Below, piece by piece: positions 1 to 7,378 of a stretch of DNA of 16,035 nucleotides. The notes below the pieces were generated by a model. That model did no database searches, was not told where the DNA came from, and saw only the letters and a list, made by a program, of their open reading frames with translations. Position 1 is the first letter of the stretch. Every line of letters starts with the position of its first letter. This stretch comes from Oceanospirillales bacterium (GTDB lineage Bacteria; Pseudomonadota; Gammaproteobacteria; Xanthomonadales; SZUA-36): NCBI GenBank assembly GCA_003232965.1, contig QIKG01000005.1:1-16035 (forward strand), read 5' to 3'. The translations under genes were made by a program, and so were the position numbers.

Positions 1-2
1 TG

Positions 3-68
3 GTTGGATACACACAACAGGGACAGCAGGTAAGGGTAGTGTGGTTCAAAGATGTTTTGTTGGATTAG
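3..68 (+). CDS. Possible C-terminal end of a gene entering from the left
   Basis: Frame 3 stays open for 21 codons from the window edge and stops at TAG (66-68). The residues end in WFKDVLLD, with a natural-looking mix of hydrophobic and charged residues. No domain can be recognised from so short a piece. Frame 2 is also open to 91, with a less protein-like composition, so the reading frame is uncertain. This may be non-coding. Confidence 0.25.
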   Translation, partial: VGYTQQGQQVRVVWFKDVLLD

Positions 69-910
69 TTCGAGTCCAACTCCGAGGATAACATTTTAAC
101 CAACTCACAGACTACAGCCTTCAAGCACATTTTTACAAGACTCGCTTTTTTCTCATCTTTGACACCTAAGAATTCCTTTTCTTGAATATCACCCAACTTA
201 ATTAAGTTCAATAGCACTATTGCTGCTATCTATGCCCAACTCACAACAGAAAAACCCACAAACAGCTTCATTAGTTAACTCTAGCCAACTTGTATACTAC
301 TCTTTTTCTTTCATAATAATATCGAAATAGATTAGGTATGCTTCATAAACCATTGAAATTCAGGTTAATAATAATTTACTTTAATTATATGCAATATCTA
401 TAGCAACAACTCTCTATGGCCACAGTTAAGCGTTATTTAGGTGTATCTGAACCTCTGGGCAATACAACAAATATTCACCCAGACCCGGTAAAGCTACACA
501 GGCATGATATATTATTTAACATAATATACATTATACGCATATAAATACATACATGAAAGGATCGATTTATTCTCAAATTCGTCGGTGTAATTTTTAGCGC
601 CTGTGCTTTTAACGAATGTATATCGTTGTTTAATTTTGCTATATGCAAGCTTGTGGGCGACACTGAAATTACGAGTTAAAGCTTATTTGAGCTCTTGAGC
701 AAGGGTAATTTCGTAGGAAGCACCGCGACAGTAGTACTCTTGATGGTTTCGTGTATAGCCGAAAAACCTGATAATGGTGATTTTTAGTAATTTAGAGCTT
801 TGAGAAATATTTTAAGGTGAAAGTTAGAATGAAAACTTCCAAACTCCGTCATTTTAGCTTGAAATAGAATAATCTACGCCTGCCCTGTCCTTCTATCAAT
901 GCGTATGTAG
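69..910. other. AT-rich stretch without a convincing gene
   Basis: About 840 bases with frequent stops in all frames. It contains a perfect AT-rich hairpin (508-528), a short minus-strand open frame (475-663) of unlikely composition, and a 35-codon plus-strand frame ending near 787 without a start codon. No RNA gene, terminator of normal GC content or mobile-element end could be identified. It lies downstream of the minus-strand membrane-protein gene and may hold decayed sequence. Confidence 0.5.
508..528. repeat. Perfect AT-only inverted repeat, 8-bp arms
   Basis: TATATTAT (508-515) and ATAATATA (521-528) are exact inverted copies around the 5-base spacer TTAAC. The arms contain only A and T, so the hairpin would be weak and such repeats arise easily in AT-rich DNA. 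No function is assigned. Confidence 0.35.
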
Positions 911-1396
911 CTATTTCTGCCCTTTCAGCCACTTCATCTGCCAGGTCAACATGATTAGAAAAACCACAAAAATACCCAGAAAGGTCTTTTGTAACAATGG
1001 GTCCTTTAATGAGCTTACTATTGGTGAATCTGGAGGAAAACGCGTGAGGATTTCGGTGGCTGTAGGTAGTAGGTGGAATAAGATGGTGCTGGAATAAAAC
1101 AGGTTTACAGCATATTTATTCCACGATTTAAAAAAAATCATTTTTTCTGTTAAAACACCAGCCAAAACGGCCAAAAGAGTGAATATTCCAAGCACATGGG
1201 CCACATGAAAACCACCATGCTTGAAAATTGCTAGGGATGAAGCCGCTGTAATAACTGTTGTTATCAGGTAAATCTTACCTACACGAGGGGCATAGCTTAT
1301 TTGCTTGTTTCGCCAAAGAATCATGAAACCACTGATTAGGGCAACTATTCCGAAGATTGTATGAAAAATACCTGTAAGACTGAGTGTCATGTTCAT
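911..1396 (-). CDS. Small polytopic inner-membrane protein, DUF2306-like
   Basis: A 161-residue hydrophobic protein of unknown function. Five membrane segments can be seen, at about residues 8-28, 40-58, 63-84, 94-112 and 137-154, with a Lys-rich C-terminus. The opening pattern (a His followed by a Gly/Ala/Leu-rich helix ending in SGF) resembles DUF2306-type membrane proteins; that family call is from recall and unverified. Histidines lie in or near the helices (H12, H60, H64, H67, H108), so metal or heme binding is possible but unproven. There is no Shine-Dalgarno sequence before the ATG at 1396 or the second ATG at 1390. A good promoter ends only about 12 bases upstream, so the mRNA may be almost leaderless. 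It lies 100 bases downstream of the G8 gene on the same strand and has its own promoter. Confidence 0.8.
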   Translation of the reverse strand: MNMTLSLTGIFHTIFGIVALISGFMILWRNKQISYAPRVGKIYLITTVITAASSLAIFKHGGFHVAHVLGIFTLLAVLAGVLTEKMIFFKSWNKYAVNLFYSSTILFHLLPTATEILTRFPPDSPIVSSLKDPLLQKTFLGIFVVFLIMLTWQMKWLKGQK

Positions 1397-1407
1397 TATT
1401 TTGATTG

Positions 1408-1437
1408 ATTATAGTTGAGTTTCAATAATTATAACAA
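1408..1437 (-). promoter_or_regulatory. Sigma70-like promoter for the membrane-protein gene
   Basis: On the minus strand TTGTTA (1437-1432) is followed after 18 bases by a consensus TATAAT (1413-1408). Transcription should start near 1401, about five bases before the ATG at 1396. This fits the absence of a ribosome binding site. Called by eye. Confidence 0.5.
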
Positions 1438-1496
1438 AGTTATACCCGCAACGACTTTCTTCAGCCTATGATTAATATAATATAATAACTATGTTG

Positions 1497-4208
1497 TTAA
1501 TTCTCGCTCCATATTCTTAAATGGAAGTCGTTGTATAAAACTTCCTCTGAATAAATATCTTCAGGATCAAATGCATTGATCTGCACCAAGTTAGCATAGG
1601 AAACTTTCACCCAAACTATGTTATTTACAGTATCTTGCCAGTAGGTTTCTCCAGTAGAATCAATCACTAATTGCCTGTTGGCCAACTCGGTATAATCGTG
1701 TTTGTTAGCCCAGCTACCAGCGGCGGCGTGACCATCAGTAATATAATGTACATAGTCATAAGTTGAAGAGAATACCTGGGCATTTTCGTTGCCAGAATAC
1801 CTGATGCCAAGTAAAAAAGCTGAACTTGCATCGTGCATATTTTCAATTGAAATGGCGACATCCACAGGTAATGAAGTACCTGGAAAATCTAGCAAATATT
1901 TACCATTGTTACGCGTAGCAAAATGCCGCATATGGCCCAATGCCCAGCCCGGTTGTGCGCCAGTAACTGACCATTGCTCGACAATGCTGTTGATGTCATT
2001 ATCCTCATATCTTGTTACATTGATCGCCATTAAATCATCATAAGGCTGGTTGACCTGATCTAAGATGAATCTGTCTATACCAAAATATTGGCCATCACAA
2101 CTGGTGGCATTTTGACTGGCTGGAGGAATAACCGTGCAATTTGCATTATGGGTTAAAAATGGGCGGTCATAAACGCTCCAGTTTCCCGCTGTACCCCAAA
2201 AGCCTTGTGGATCCCAAAGCGCACTGGCAAAAACATAATAACTAAAACCTTGGGCAAAGTTGAATGCTATGTCTTCATCAACTGCCGCATCGCTTCTATA
2301 ACCAGCATGTGTATTTATCAATACATTATTGAGATTACGAATGTGACCTTTTTCTACCGCTCTAAGATAATAGTCGTCCGTAGCAAAGGCACCACTGGTT
2401 TTGCCTTCTACAAATGGAAAGTTAATCATTATATTTTCATTCGAACTAAATTCACTGTGATATGTCGCCAGTGCAGTTGGTGGCCCAACCCACGGGCTTG
2501 GTCTTGGTGAAGAATTATTTAGACTGCTGCCCACAAACAGGGTTCTGGTTATTAGGCCTTCTGAGCCTGAGCCTGAAAAATATTTGCCTGAACTATCTGC
2601 GCTAATAAACTCCTGAAAAGTTGGCCACACCACACGATCCCAAAAATTCCCCGTTGCATTTTTCCAAAGACTCCAGCCAGTTATGGTGAAGCGTTGTAAA
2701 TTATCCCAAACGGCTTCACCATCTGCAGTAGTAGATGCATATTGCAAAGCAGCGACATTACCAAGGTCATCAACTTCTGAATTATCAAACATGACGCCTC
2801 TTAGGCCGTTTGAATGTACGGTGTTGCCATCAAAGTTACCAAAAGCCATACGAAATGGTAGTACTGGAACATTAGAACTTGGTCCAACAGGGCTTGCAGG
2901 AAATGCCAACCACATACCAAAGCCTTGTGCATCTGCAAAAGTATTGTTGATGATAGTGTTGTCAGGATTGCTTGCCCACAAGCCACTAGAACCAGTGACC
3001 AAGCCATTTTGAACATTAAGGTCATGCAGTTTTAAAGCGTTTTCTACTGTTGGAAAGCGAACTTTTAAGACTAAGTTACCTGAAATTACATTGCGCCTTT
3101 CAACGGCATCTTCCAAAAAAATCGCATGCCCCAAAACATCAAAACAAGTGTTGTTTTGCAACAAAACGCCATTGGTTGCATGTATGGTTATACAACGATT
3201 GGCAGAGTCATGAATACTGCTGTTTCTCAAGTACTGGTTATTTACATCAGCAATTTCAGCCCCTAACTCATCATAACTTAACCTATGCCAGTGCATCGGA
3301 TAACGAGCCAAAATACCTGCCTGCCCTACCCGATTAAACTCAACACCATCAATATGTACAGTGGCATTCAGATCCATAACCATCACATGCGCACCAAAAC
3401 CTTCGTTTTGCCAAAGCGAATCATTGACCCCCTGAATAACGATATTTCGTGTTAAATTAGCCACTTCTGCCCGTTCATCCAGCTGTACAGGAGTAAAACC
3501 CTCGTTGGCAGGTGGAATCACCGGATCGGTATCAATCAGGCTCATACCTGAATTTGTTGCATACTGAAGCAAGCCCCAATGAAAATCCGTAACAGCGGTG
3601 GTTAAACTCAACTGGTTGCCATTAACTGCCGCTATTTGATACATCTCAGACTCTGAAACACCATAGAAATCAGTTGGTGCAATCACGATATTATCACCAA
3701 CACTCCAGTTTGTTGCATCAAGGATCTGAATTTGTTGATCGCCGATTTGTATATGCTGGCTAATTTTGTTCCATGTTGATGAGGGTGTTTGCCCATGTAA
3801 TTCAAGTGTGCCTGTTATTATTAAGCCTCTTGAAAGTGGATTGCCATTGTTGTTGCTTCCGGTTAAATTTATGATCGCCTTATTTGTAAACGGTTGTGAT
3901 TCGTTACCAATTTGCAAGCTACCATTAACAGTAATCATGTCGCTGCTAAGGGTTAAGTCTTGTTCTAAAAATATTAATGCGCCATTGATGGTCAAACCTG
4001 CCAAATTTGCTGTATCCACATCCAAATGTATTTGCTGCCCTACTGGGATGAGCACATCATCACCATTCACAGGGACTATGTTTGAGGCCCATGAAGTTGG
4101 ATTCGACCAAAGCTGCATAGACTCAAAACTATCAGTAAAAATTAAGTCCGTACTTGCATGGCTAATAGTACAAAATAATAAGCCTAGAAAGATAATTAGT
4201 TTTTTCAT
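1497..4208 (-). CDS. Secreted G8-domain / parallel beta-helix protein, CEMIP-like
   Basis: A 903-residue exported protein. Residues 1-18 form a Sec signal peptide with probable cleavage after SHA. The motif IFTDSFE follows (23-29), reminiscent of the IFxDGFE motif of many secreted gammaproteobacterial proteins. A G8 domain spans about 34-150: W..P.SW at 34-40, then VPVNGDDVLIP at 45-55, then LD and repeated beta-strand turns. Next is a right-handed beta-helix region, about 245-430, with LDERAEVANLTRN (243-255), RYPMHWHRL (302-310) and NRCITIHATNGVL (337-349). This order matches the animal CEMIP/TMEM2 and fibrocystin-L group, whose CEMIP and TMEM2 members are linked to hyaluronan breakdown. 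The C-terminal part (about 720-900) appears beta-rich. Binding or cleavage of an extracellular polysaccharide is inferred; no substrate can be read from the sequence. The ATG at 4208 is preceded by GGGGTG at a four-base spacing. Its codon use is AT-richer than that of the S8 and oligopeptidase genes. Confidence 0.85.
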   Translation of the reverse strand: MKKLIIFLGLLFCTISHASTDLIFTDSFESMQLWSNPTSWASNIVPVNGDDVLIPVGQQIHLDVDTANLAGLTINGALIFLEQDLTLSSDMITVNGSLQIGNESQPFTNKAIINLTGSNNNGNPLSRGLIITGTLELHGQTPSSTWNKISQHIQIGDQQIQILDATNWSVGDNIVIAPTDFYGVSESEMYQIAAVNGNQLSLTTAVTDFHWGLLQYATNSGMSLIDTDPVIPPANEGFTPVQLDERAEVANLTRNIVIQGVNDSLWQNEGFGAHVMVMDLNATVHIDGVEFNRVGQAGILARYPMHWHRLSYDELGAEIADVNNQYLRNSSIHDSANRCITIHATNGVLLQNNTCFDVLGHAIFLEDAVERRNVISGNLVLKVRFPTVENALKLHDLNVQNGLVTGSSGLWASNPDNTIINNTFADAQGFGMWLAFPASPVGPSSNVPVLPFRMAFGNFDGNTVHSNGLRGVMFDNSEVDDLGNVAALQYASTTADGEAVWDNLQRFTITGWSLWKNATGNFWDRVVWPTFQEFISADSSGKYFSGSGSEGLITRTLFVGSSLNNSSPRPSPWVGPPTALATYHSEFSSNENIMINFPFVEGKTSGAFATDDYYLRAVEKGHIRNLNNVLINTHAGYRSDAAVDEDIAFNFAQGFSYYVFASALWDPQGFWGTAGNWSVYDRPFLTHNANCTVIPPASQNATSCDGQYFGIDRFILDQVNQPYDDLMAINVTRYEDNDINSIVEQWSVTGAQPGWALGHMRHFATRNNGKYLLDFPGTSLPVDVAISIENMHDASSAFLLGIRYSGNENAQVFSSTYDYVHYITDGHAAAGSWANKHDYTELANRQLVIDSTGETYWQDTVNNIVWVKVSYANLVQINAFDPEDIYSEEVLYNDFHLRIWSEN

Positions 4209-4244
4209 ATTTCACCCCATTTTTCAGCCAATAAAACCTTCACT

Positions 4245-4250
4245 ATTATA
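4245..4250 (-). promoter_or_regulatory. Consensus -10 element for the G8 gene
   Basis: The minus strand reads TATAAT here, placing a start site near 4238, about 30 bases before the ATG at 4208. No good -35 hexamer lies at the right distance. The promoter may therefore be activator-dependent, or the match may be chance. Confidence 0.35.
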
Positions 4251-4351
4251 ACAATTGCAAGAGTGGTTTTTTATTTTACAGAATGTGCTCTAGTTTTCGT
4301 AAAAATTTAAAAAAGAGACTCCCATCATAAGCATAATGATGCTTTCACTAG

Positions 4352-4469
4352 TGTCCCGTTAACTATAAATAAAAAGGCCTGAAATCCCAAACAATTTGTT
4401 ATAATGAATTCACCATAAACCATTGAACAAATAAAAATATTATAGTACATCACGGCTGTGCCGTTAACT
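4352..4469 (+). repeat. Pair of 13-base near-identical direct repeats
   Basis: TGTCCCGTTAACT (4352-4364) and TGTGCCGTTAACT (4457-4469) differ at one base and start exactly 105 bases apart on the same strand. Each contains the palindrome GTTAAC. They could be a pair of protein-binding sites or remnants of a duplicated end. Nothing else marks them. Confidence 0.35.
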
Positions 4470-4792
4470 TTCCTAGCATCAAATACCTCTGAACTAACAC
4501 CACCGTAATGACTGTGGCGGCGATTTGGTGCAACTACAAGTCAGTAAAGGCGAGCACTAATATGAAGTCATTAACACTCCAGTAGTTGATTTAGAACTAG
4601 ACAATCACAACTGAATATTACCGAAAAACGTTTAATTACAAGTACTTACTAACCCTTTAACTCATTCCAGACAGCTGGCCCATTACGTTATCTTGTAACT
4701 GCGCAGGCAACCATTCGGAATAAGTTCAGAAGAATATAGCACTAATTACTGGAATTCTAGTAGAATGAAGGTACGCCATGGATTAGGCGGCT

Positions 4793-4879
4793 AGGGGTAA
4801 ATGGATGATCTGTGATTGCAGAACCCCTCGATGAAGAGTACGCACATGCGTAGAAGTAGTGGGGAGTGCTTTTTCATCG
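4793..4879 (+). promoter_or_regulatory. Clustered inverted repeats upstream of the S8 protease
   Basis: Two groups sit back to back. The first is AGGGGT (4793-4798) with ACCCCT (4823-4828), enclosing TCTG/CAGA (4809-4812, 4819-4822). The second is CGATGAA (4829-4835) with TTCATCG (4873-4879), enclosing the tight palindrome TACGCA-CA-TGCGTA (4839-4852). If transcribed, this would fold into two adjacent stem-loops as a leader RNA. If the promoter at 4888-4916 is the only one, the sites are upstream DNA and TACGCACATGCGTA could be a dimeric activator or repressor site. The match to any known riboswitch is not apparent. Confidence 0.45.
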
Positions 4880-4887
4880 TACTGCAG

Positions 4888-4916
4888 TTGATACAGATCG
4901 AATTAATCTTTATTTT
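4888..4916 (+). promoter_or_regulatory. Sigma70-like promoter for the S8 protease
   Basis: TTGATA (4888-4893) and TATTTT (4911-4916) are separated by an ideal 17 bases. The predicted start near 4923 leaves a leader of about 18 bases, which still contains the AGAGAGGA ribosome site. Called by eye. Confidence 0.5.
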
Positions 4917-4940
4917 ATATGAAGAGAGGAAACTGCAAAG

Positions 4941-7178
4941 ATGAAATCGTTCAAAAAACAACTTATCCCTGTGCTTGCGTCTTTATCGGTATTAACTGCC
5001 GGTGGAGTATTCGCACAGGACATTCCAATTGACTCAAGTATCGGAGTTGGTCAACAGCCTGATGAAATTTCTGTCTTAATCAGTCAGGATAATTACTACG
5101 AGGCTACAGCTCACCCGCTCGCTCCGGGAATCATTGTTAAATATAAGGATAACCCTCAGGACCTTACCGCTAATCGTGGTAGTCCGAAGAAATCGATAGA
5201 TCGAGCCTCTACTCTGAGCAAAGACCTTGGCATCAAGCTTAATTTCAAACGCAAGATGTCAGGGGGCGAGGATGTGCTGAGCTTTGCCAAAGGCAAAAGA
5301 ATGAGTCGTGATGAAGTCCAGCAGATTGCGGAAACTATTAACGATCGATCCGATGTCGAGTACGCGGAAGTAGATGCATTAATGGTCCACTATCTGGTGC
5401 CGAATGACACGCGCTACAACGAACAGTGGCATTATACCAACAGCGCTGGCGGGATGAAGCTGCCGGGGGCATGGGATACCACCATGGGTTCTTCTGTGAC
5501 CGTTGCGGTAATTGATACCGGCTACCGTCCACATGCAGACCTGGCTGCAAATGTTGTGGGTCAGTACGACATGATATCCGACTCCACCATCGCCAACGAT
5601 GGCAGTGGACGCGATTCTAACGCTCAAGATCCAGGTGACTGGGTTGCTGCCAATGAATGCGGAGCCAATTTGGCTCAAAATAGCAGCTGGCATGGCACAC
5701 ATGTTGCCGGCACGGTTGCCGCACTTACCGACAATGGAAGCGGGATTGCTGGAGTTGCCGGTGATGTGAATCTGGTGCCTATTCGGGCGCTGGGCAAATG
5801 CGGTGGTTTGACATCAGATATTATTGATGCCATTCGCTGGGCTGCTGGTATCAATGTCAGTGGTGTGCCAAATAACCCCAACCCTGCAGATGTTATCAAC
5901 ATGAGCCTAGGCTCCCCTGTTCCTGGACCTTGTTCCAGCAGCTACCAGAGTGCGATCGCAGATGCGACAGCTCAGGGTGCAGTAGTTGTCGTTGCGGCTG
6001 GCAATGATAACTCCAGTTCCGGCTATCCTCCGGCCAACTGTAACAATACAATTTCGGTTGCAGCAGGCGGTCAAGATGGTTCTAGAGCCTATTATTCCAA
6101 CTTCGGCTCCACCGTTGATATTACGGGCCCAGGCGGGGACGGTTGTAATCCTTTGAGCAATGGTTCACCAACTTCCCTGTCTGATTGCGAGGGTGGTGTA
6201 TTTCAAGATGCCACCATGATTCTATCGACTTACAATAGTGGTAGCCAAGGGCCCGGTTCGGATAGCTTTGGCTTCCAGCAAGGCACCTCCATGGCCGCCC
6301 CGCATATTGCCGGTCTCGCCGCCCTGATTCGCTCGGTGGATTCCAGCCTGACACCTGCTGAAGTCAAACAGGTTATTCAAGATACCGCGGATTCTTTTGC
6401 TAACGTACCAGATCATCAGTGTACGACTGCAATCTGTGGTGCAGGATATGCCAATGCCACAGCAGCGATTGATTCACTTATCAGTAACCCACCACCGGGC
6501 AACAATGTCCTCCAGAACGATGTTGCCATAACCGGACTTTCCGGAGCCAGTGGCAGCGAGACCTTCTTTACCATGGTTGTGCCAGCCGGAGCGACCGATC
6601 TCCAGTTCGTCCTTGCCGGCGGCAGCGGTGATGCTGATCTGTATGTCCGTTTTGGCAGCGCACCGACAACGGGTAGTTGGGATTGTCGACCCTTCATATC
6701 CGGAAACAATGAAACCTGTAGTATTTCCAATATTCAGGCAGGTGTATACCATGTCATGCTTCGTGGCTATTCAAGTTACTCTGGCACAGGGCTAACCGGA
6801 AGTTATACCGAGCCCAGTGGAGGTCAAAGCTCTTTCTTCCAGAATGGCAGCAATGTTGCGATCCCGGATAACAACAACACCGGCATTACCAGCAATATCC
6901 TGGTAAATCGCAGCGGCAATGCGGGTACTATCGAGATCAAGTTCGATATCGTACACACATGGCGCGGTGATCTAGTTGTGGATATCATTGCACCTAATGG
7001 AGCGACTGCTAACCTGCATGCCCGGACTAACCCAAATGACAGTGGAGATAATCTAAGCAGAACGGTGAGTCTCAATGCTGCCAGTGTTGGAGCTGCGGGA
7101 ACCTGGAGATTACGGGTCAAGGACTTGGCTAATACCGATACCGGTTATATTGATAACTGGAGTATCGAGTTTCAATAA
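4941..7178 (+). CDS. Secreted subtilisin-like S8 serine protease with PPC and P domains
   Basis: A 745-residue exported serine endopeptidase. Residues 1-25 form a signal peptide ending FA before QD. A propeptide of about 27-150, with an inhibitor-I9-like fold pattern, should be removed on maturation. The catalytic domain (about 160-512) carries the complete triad: D192 in AVIDTGY, H251 in HGTHVAG and S450 in GTSMAAPH. The oxyanion Asn is N355 in AAGND. A bacterial pre-peptidase C-terminal (PPC) domain covers about 525-620, with DADLYVRFG at 574-582. A P/proprotein-convertase domain covers about 632-745, with WRGDLVVDI, GTWRLRV and a terminal GYIDNWSIEF. Ten cysteines (240, 287, 331, 367, 402, 416, 494, 499, 582, 593) could form five disulfides, as expected outside the cytoplasm. 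The likely role is degradation of extracellular protein for nutrition. The ATG at 4941 follows AGAGAGGA with a rather long 10-11 base spacing. It is the only complete plus-strand gene here and ends at a strong terminator. Confidence 0.95.
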   Translation: MKSFKKQLIPVLASLSVLTAGGVFAQDIPIDSSIGVGQQPDEISVLISQDNYYEATAHPLAPGIIVKYKDNPQDLTANRGSPKKSIDRASTLSKDLGIKLNFKRKMSGGEDVLSFAKGKRMSRDEVQQIAETINDRSDVEYAEVDALMVHYLVPNDTRYNEQWHYTNSAGGMKLPGAWDTTMGSSVTVAVIDTGYRPHADLAANVVGQYDMISDSTIANDGSGRDSNAQDPGDWVAANECGANLAQNSSWHGTHVAGTVAALTDNGSGIAGVAGDVNLVPIRALGKCGGLTSDIIDAIRWAAGINVSGVPNNPNPADVINMSLGSPVPGPCSSSYQSAIADATAQGAVVVVAAGNDNSSSGYPPANCNNTISVAAGGQDGSRAYYSNFGSTVDITGPGGDGCNPLSNGSPTSLSDCEGGVFQDATMILSTYNSGSQGPGSDSFGFQQGTSMAAPHIAGLAALIRSVDSSLTPAEVKQVIQDTADSFANVPDHQCTTAICGAGYANATAAIDSLISNPPPGNNVLQNDVAITGLSGASGSETFFTMVVPAGATDLQFVLAGGSGDADLYVRFGSAPTTGSWDCRPFISGNNETCSISNIQAGVYHVMLRGYSSYSGTGLTGSYTEPSGGQSSFFQNGSNVAIPDNNNTGITSNILVNRSGNAGTIEIKFDIVHTWRGDLVVDIIAPNGATANLHARTNPNDSGDNLSRTVSLNAASVGAAGTWRLRVKDLANTDTGYIDNWSIEFQ

Positions 7179-7202
7179 ACCCTGAGAATGGTTTATAAAC
7201 CC

Positions 7203-7232
7203 GAAAAGCACGCTGCTTCCAGCGTGCTTTTC
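7203..7232 (+). terminator. Strong, probably bidirectional intrinsic terminator
   Basis: A perfect 13-bp stem (GAAAAGCACGCTG at 7203-7215 with its exact complement at 7220-7232) closes a CTTC tetraloop. It has an A-tract on the left and a T-tract on the right, so it can act on both strands. It lies 24 bases after the S8 stop codon. It is also the first good terminator downstream of the convergent pseudoprotease gene that ends at 7379. Confidence 0.9.
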
Positions 7233-7378
7233 AATTGAGAAAGGGCAATCAGAATTCACTATATCAACTAAGGCGACACCGCCATTCTAAATAGACCGAG
7301 CTTAATGAAAGCAGTAATATAAATATCACACCCGCTTACCGCTAACTCGAGGCAACTCGGAAACCACACAAAAAATAG

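Larger units (their letters stand above)
4209..4940. other. Divergent intergenic region between the G8 and S8 genes
   Basis: This 732-base gap holds a -10 element for the G8 gene (4245-4250), a small hairpin AAGCAT/ATGCTT (4329-4344), a near-identical pair TGTCCCGTTAACT / TGTGCCGTTAACT 105 bases apart, a 13-base palindrome ATTCTA-G-TAGAAT (4754-4766), two nested inverted-repeat groups (4793-4879) and the S8 promoter. A 24-codon open frame (4508-4582) lacks a ribosome site and was not called. The AT-rich part 4320-4440 could be old mobile-element debris, but no transposase remnant is visible. Confidence 0.55.

Noticed and set aside
59..80. tRNA T-arm-like segment with TTCGAGT between GTTGGA and TCCAAC
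   Set aside because: Stem and loop lengths do not fit a T arm (10-base loop), and no acceptor stem, anticodon arm or CCA end can be drawn around it.
475..663. Minus-strand 62-codon open frame
   Set aside because: Unnatural composition, no ribosome site, and it runs through an AT-rich hairpin; no recognisable domain.
680..787. Plus-strand open frame encoding a hydrophobic 35-residue stretch with a Cys
   Set aside because: No start codon after the preceding stop and no ribosome site; could be a gene remnant but is unsupported.
3766..4251. 161-codon plus-strand open frame antisense to the start of the G8 gene
   Set aside because: It is the mirror of strongly supported coding sequence (signal peptide and G8 domain) and has no domain of its own. 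The same applies to other long antisense frames inside the S8, HtrA, M16 and oligopeptidase genes.
4508..4582. 24-codon plus-strand open frame in the divergent intergenic region
   Set aside because: No Shine-Dalgarno sequence and no supporting features; expected by chance.
4451..4582. Possible integron attC or small mobile-element end
   Set aside because: ACGGC-TGT-GCCGT and nearby GTTAAC give local symmetry, but there is no paired core-site arrangement, no transposase or integrase, and no defined boundaries.
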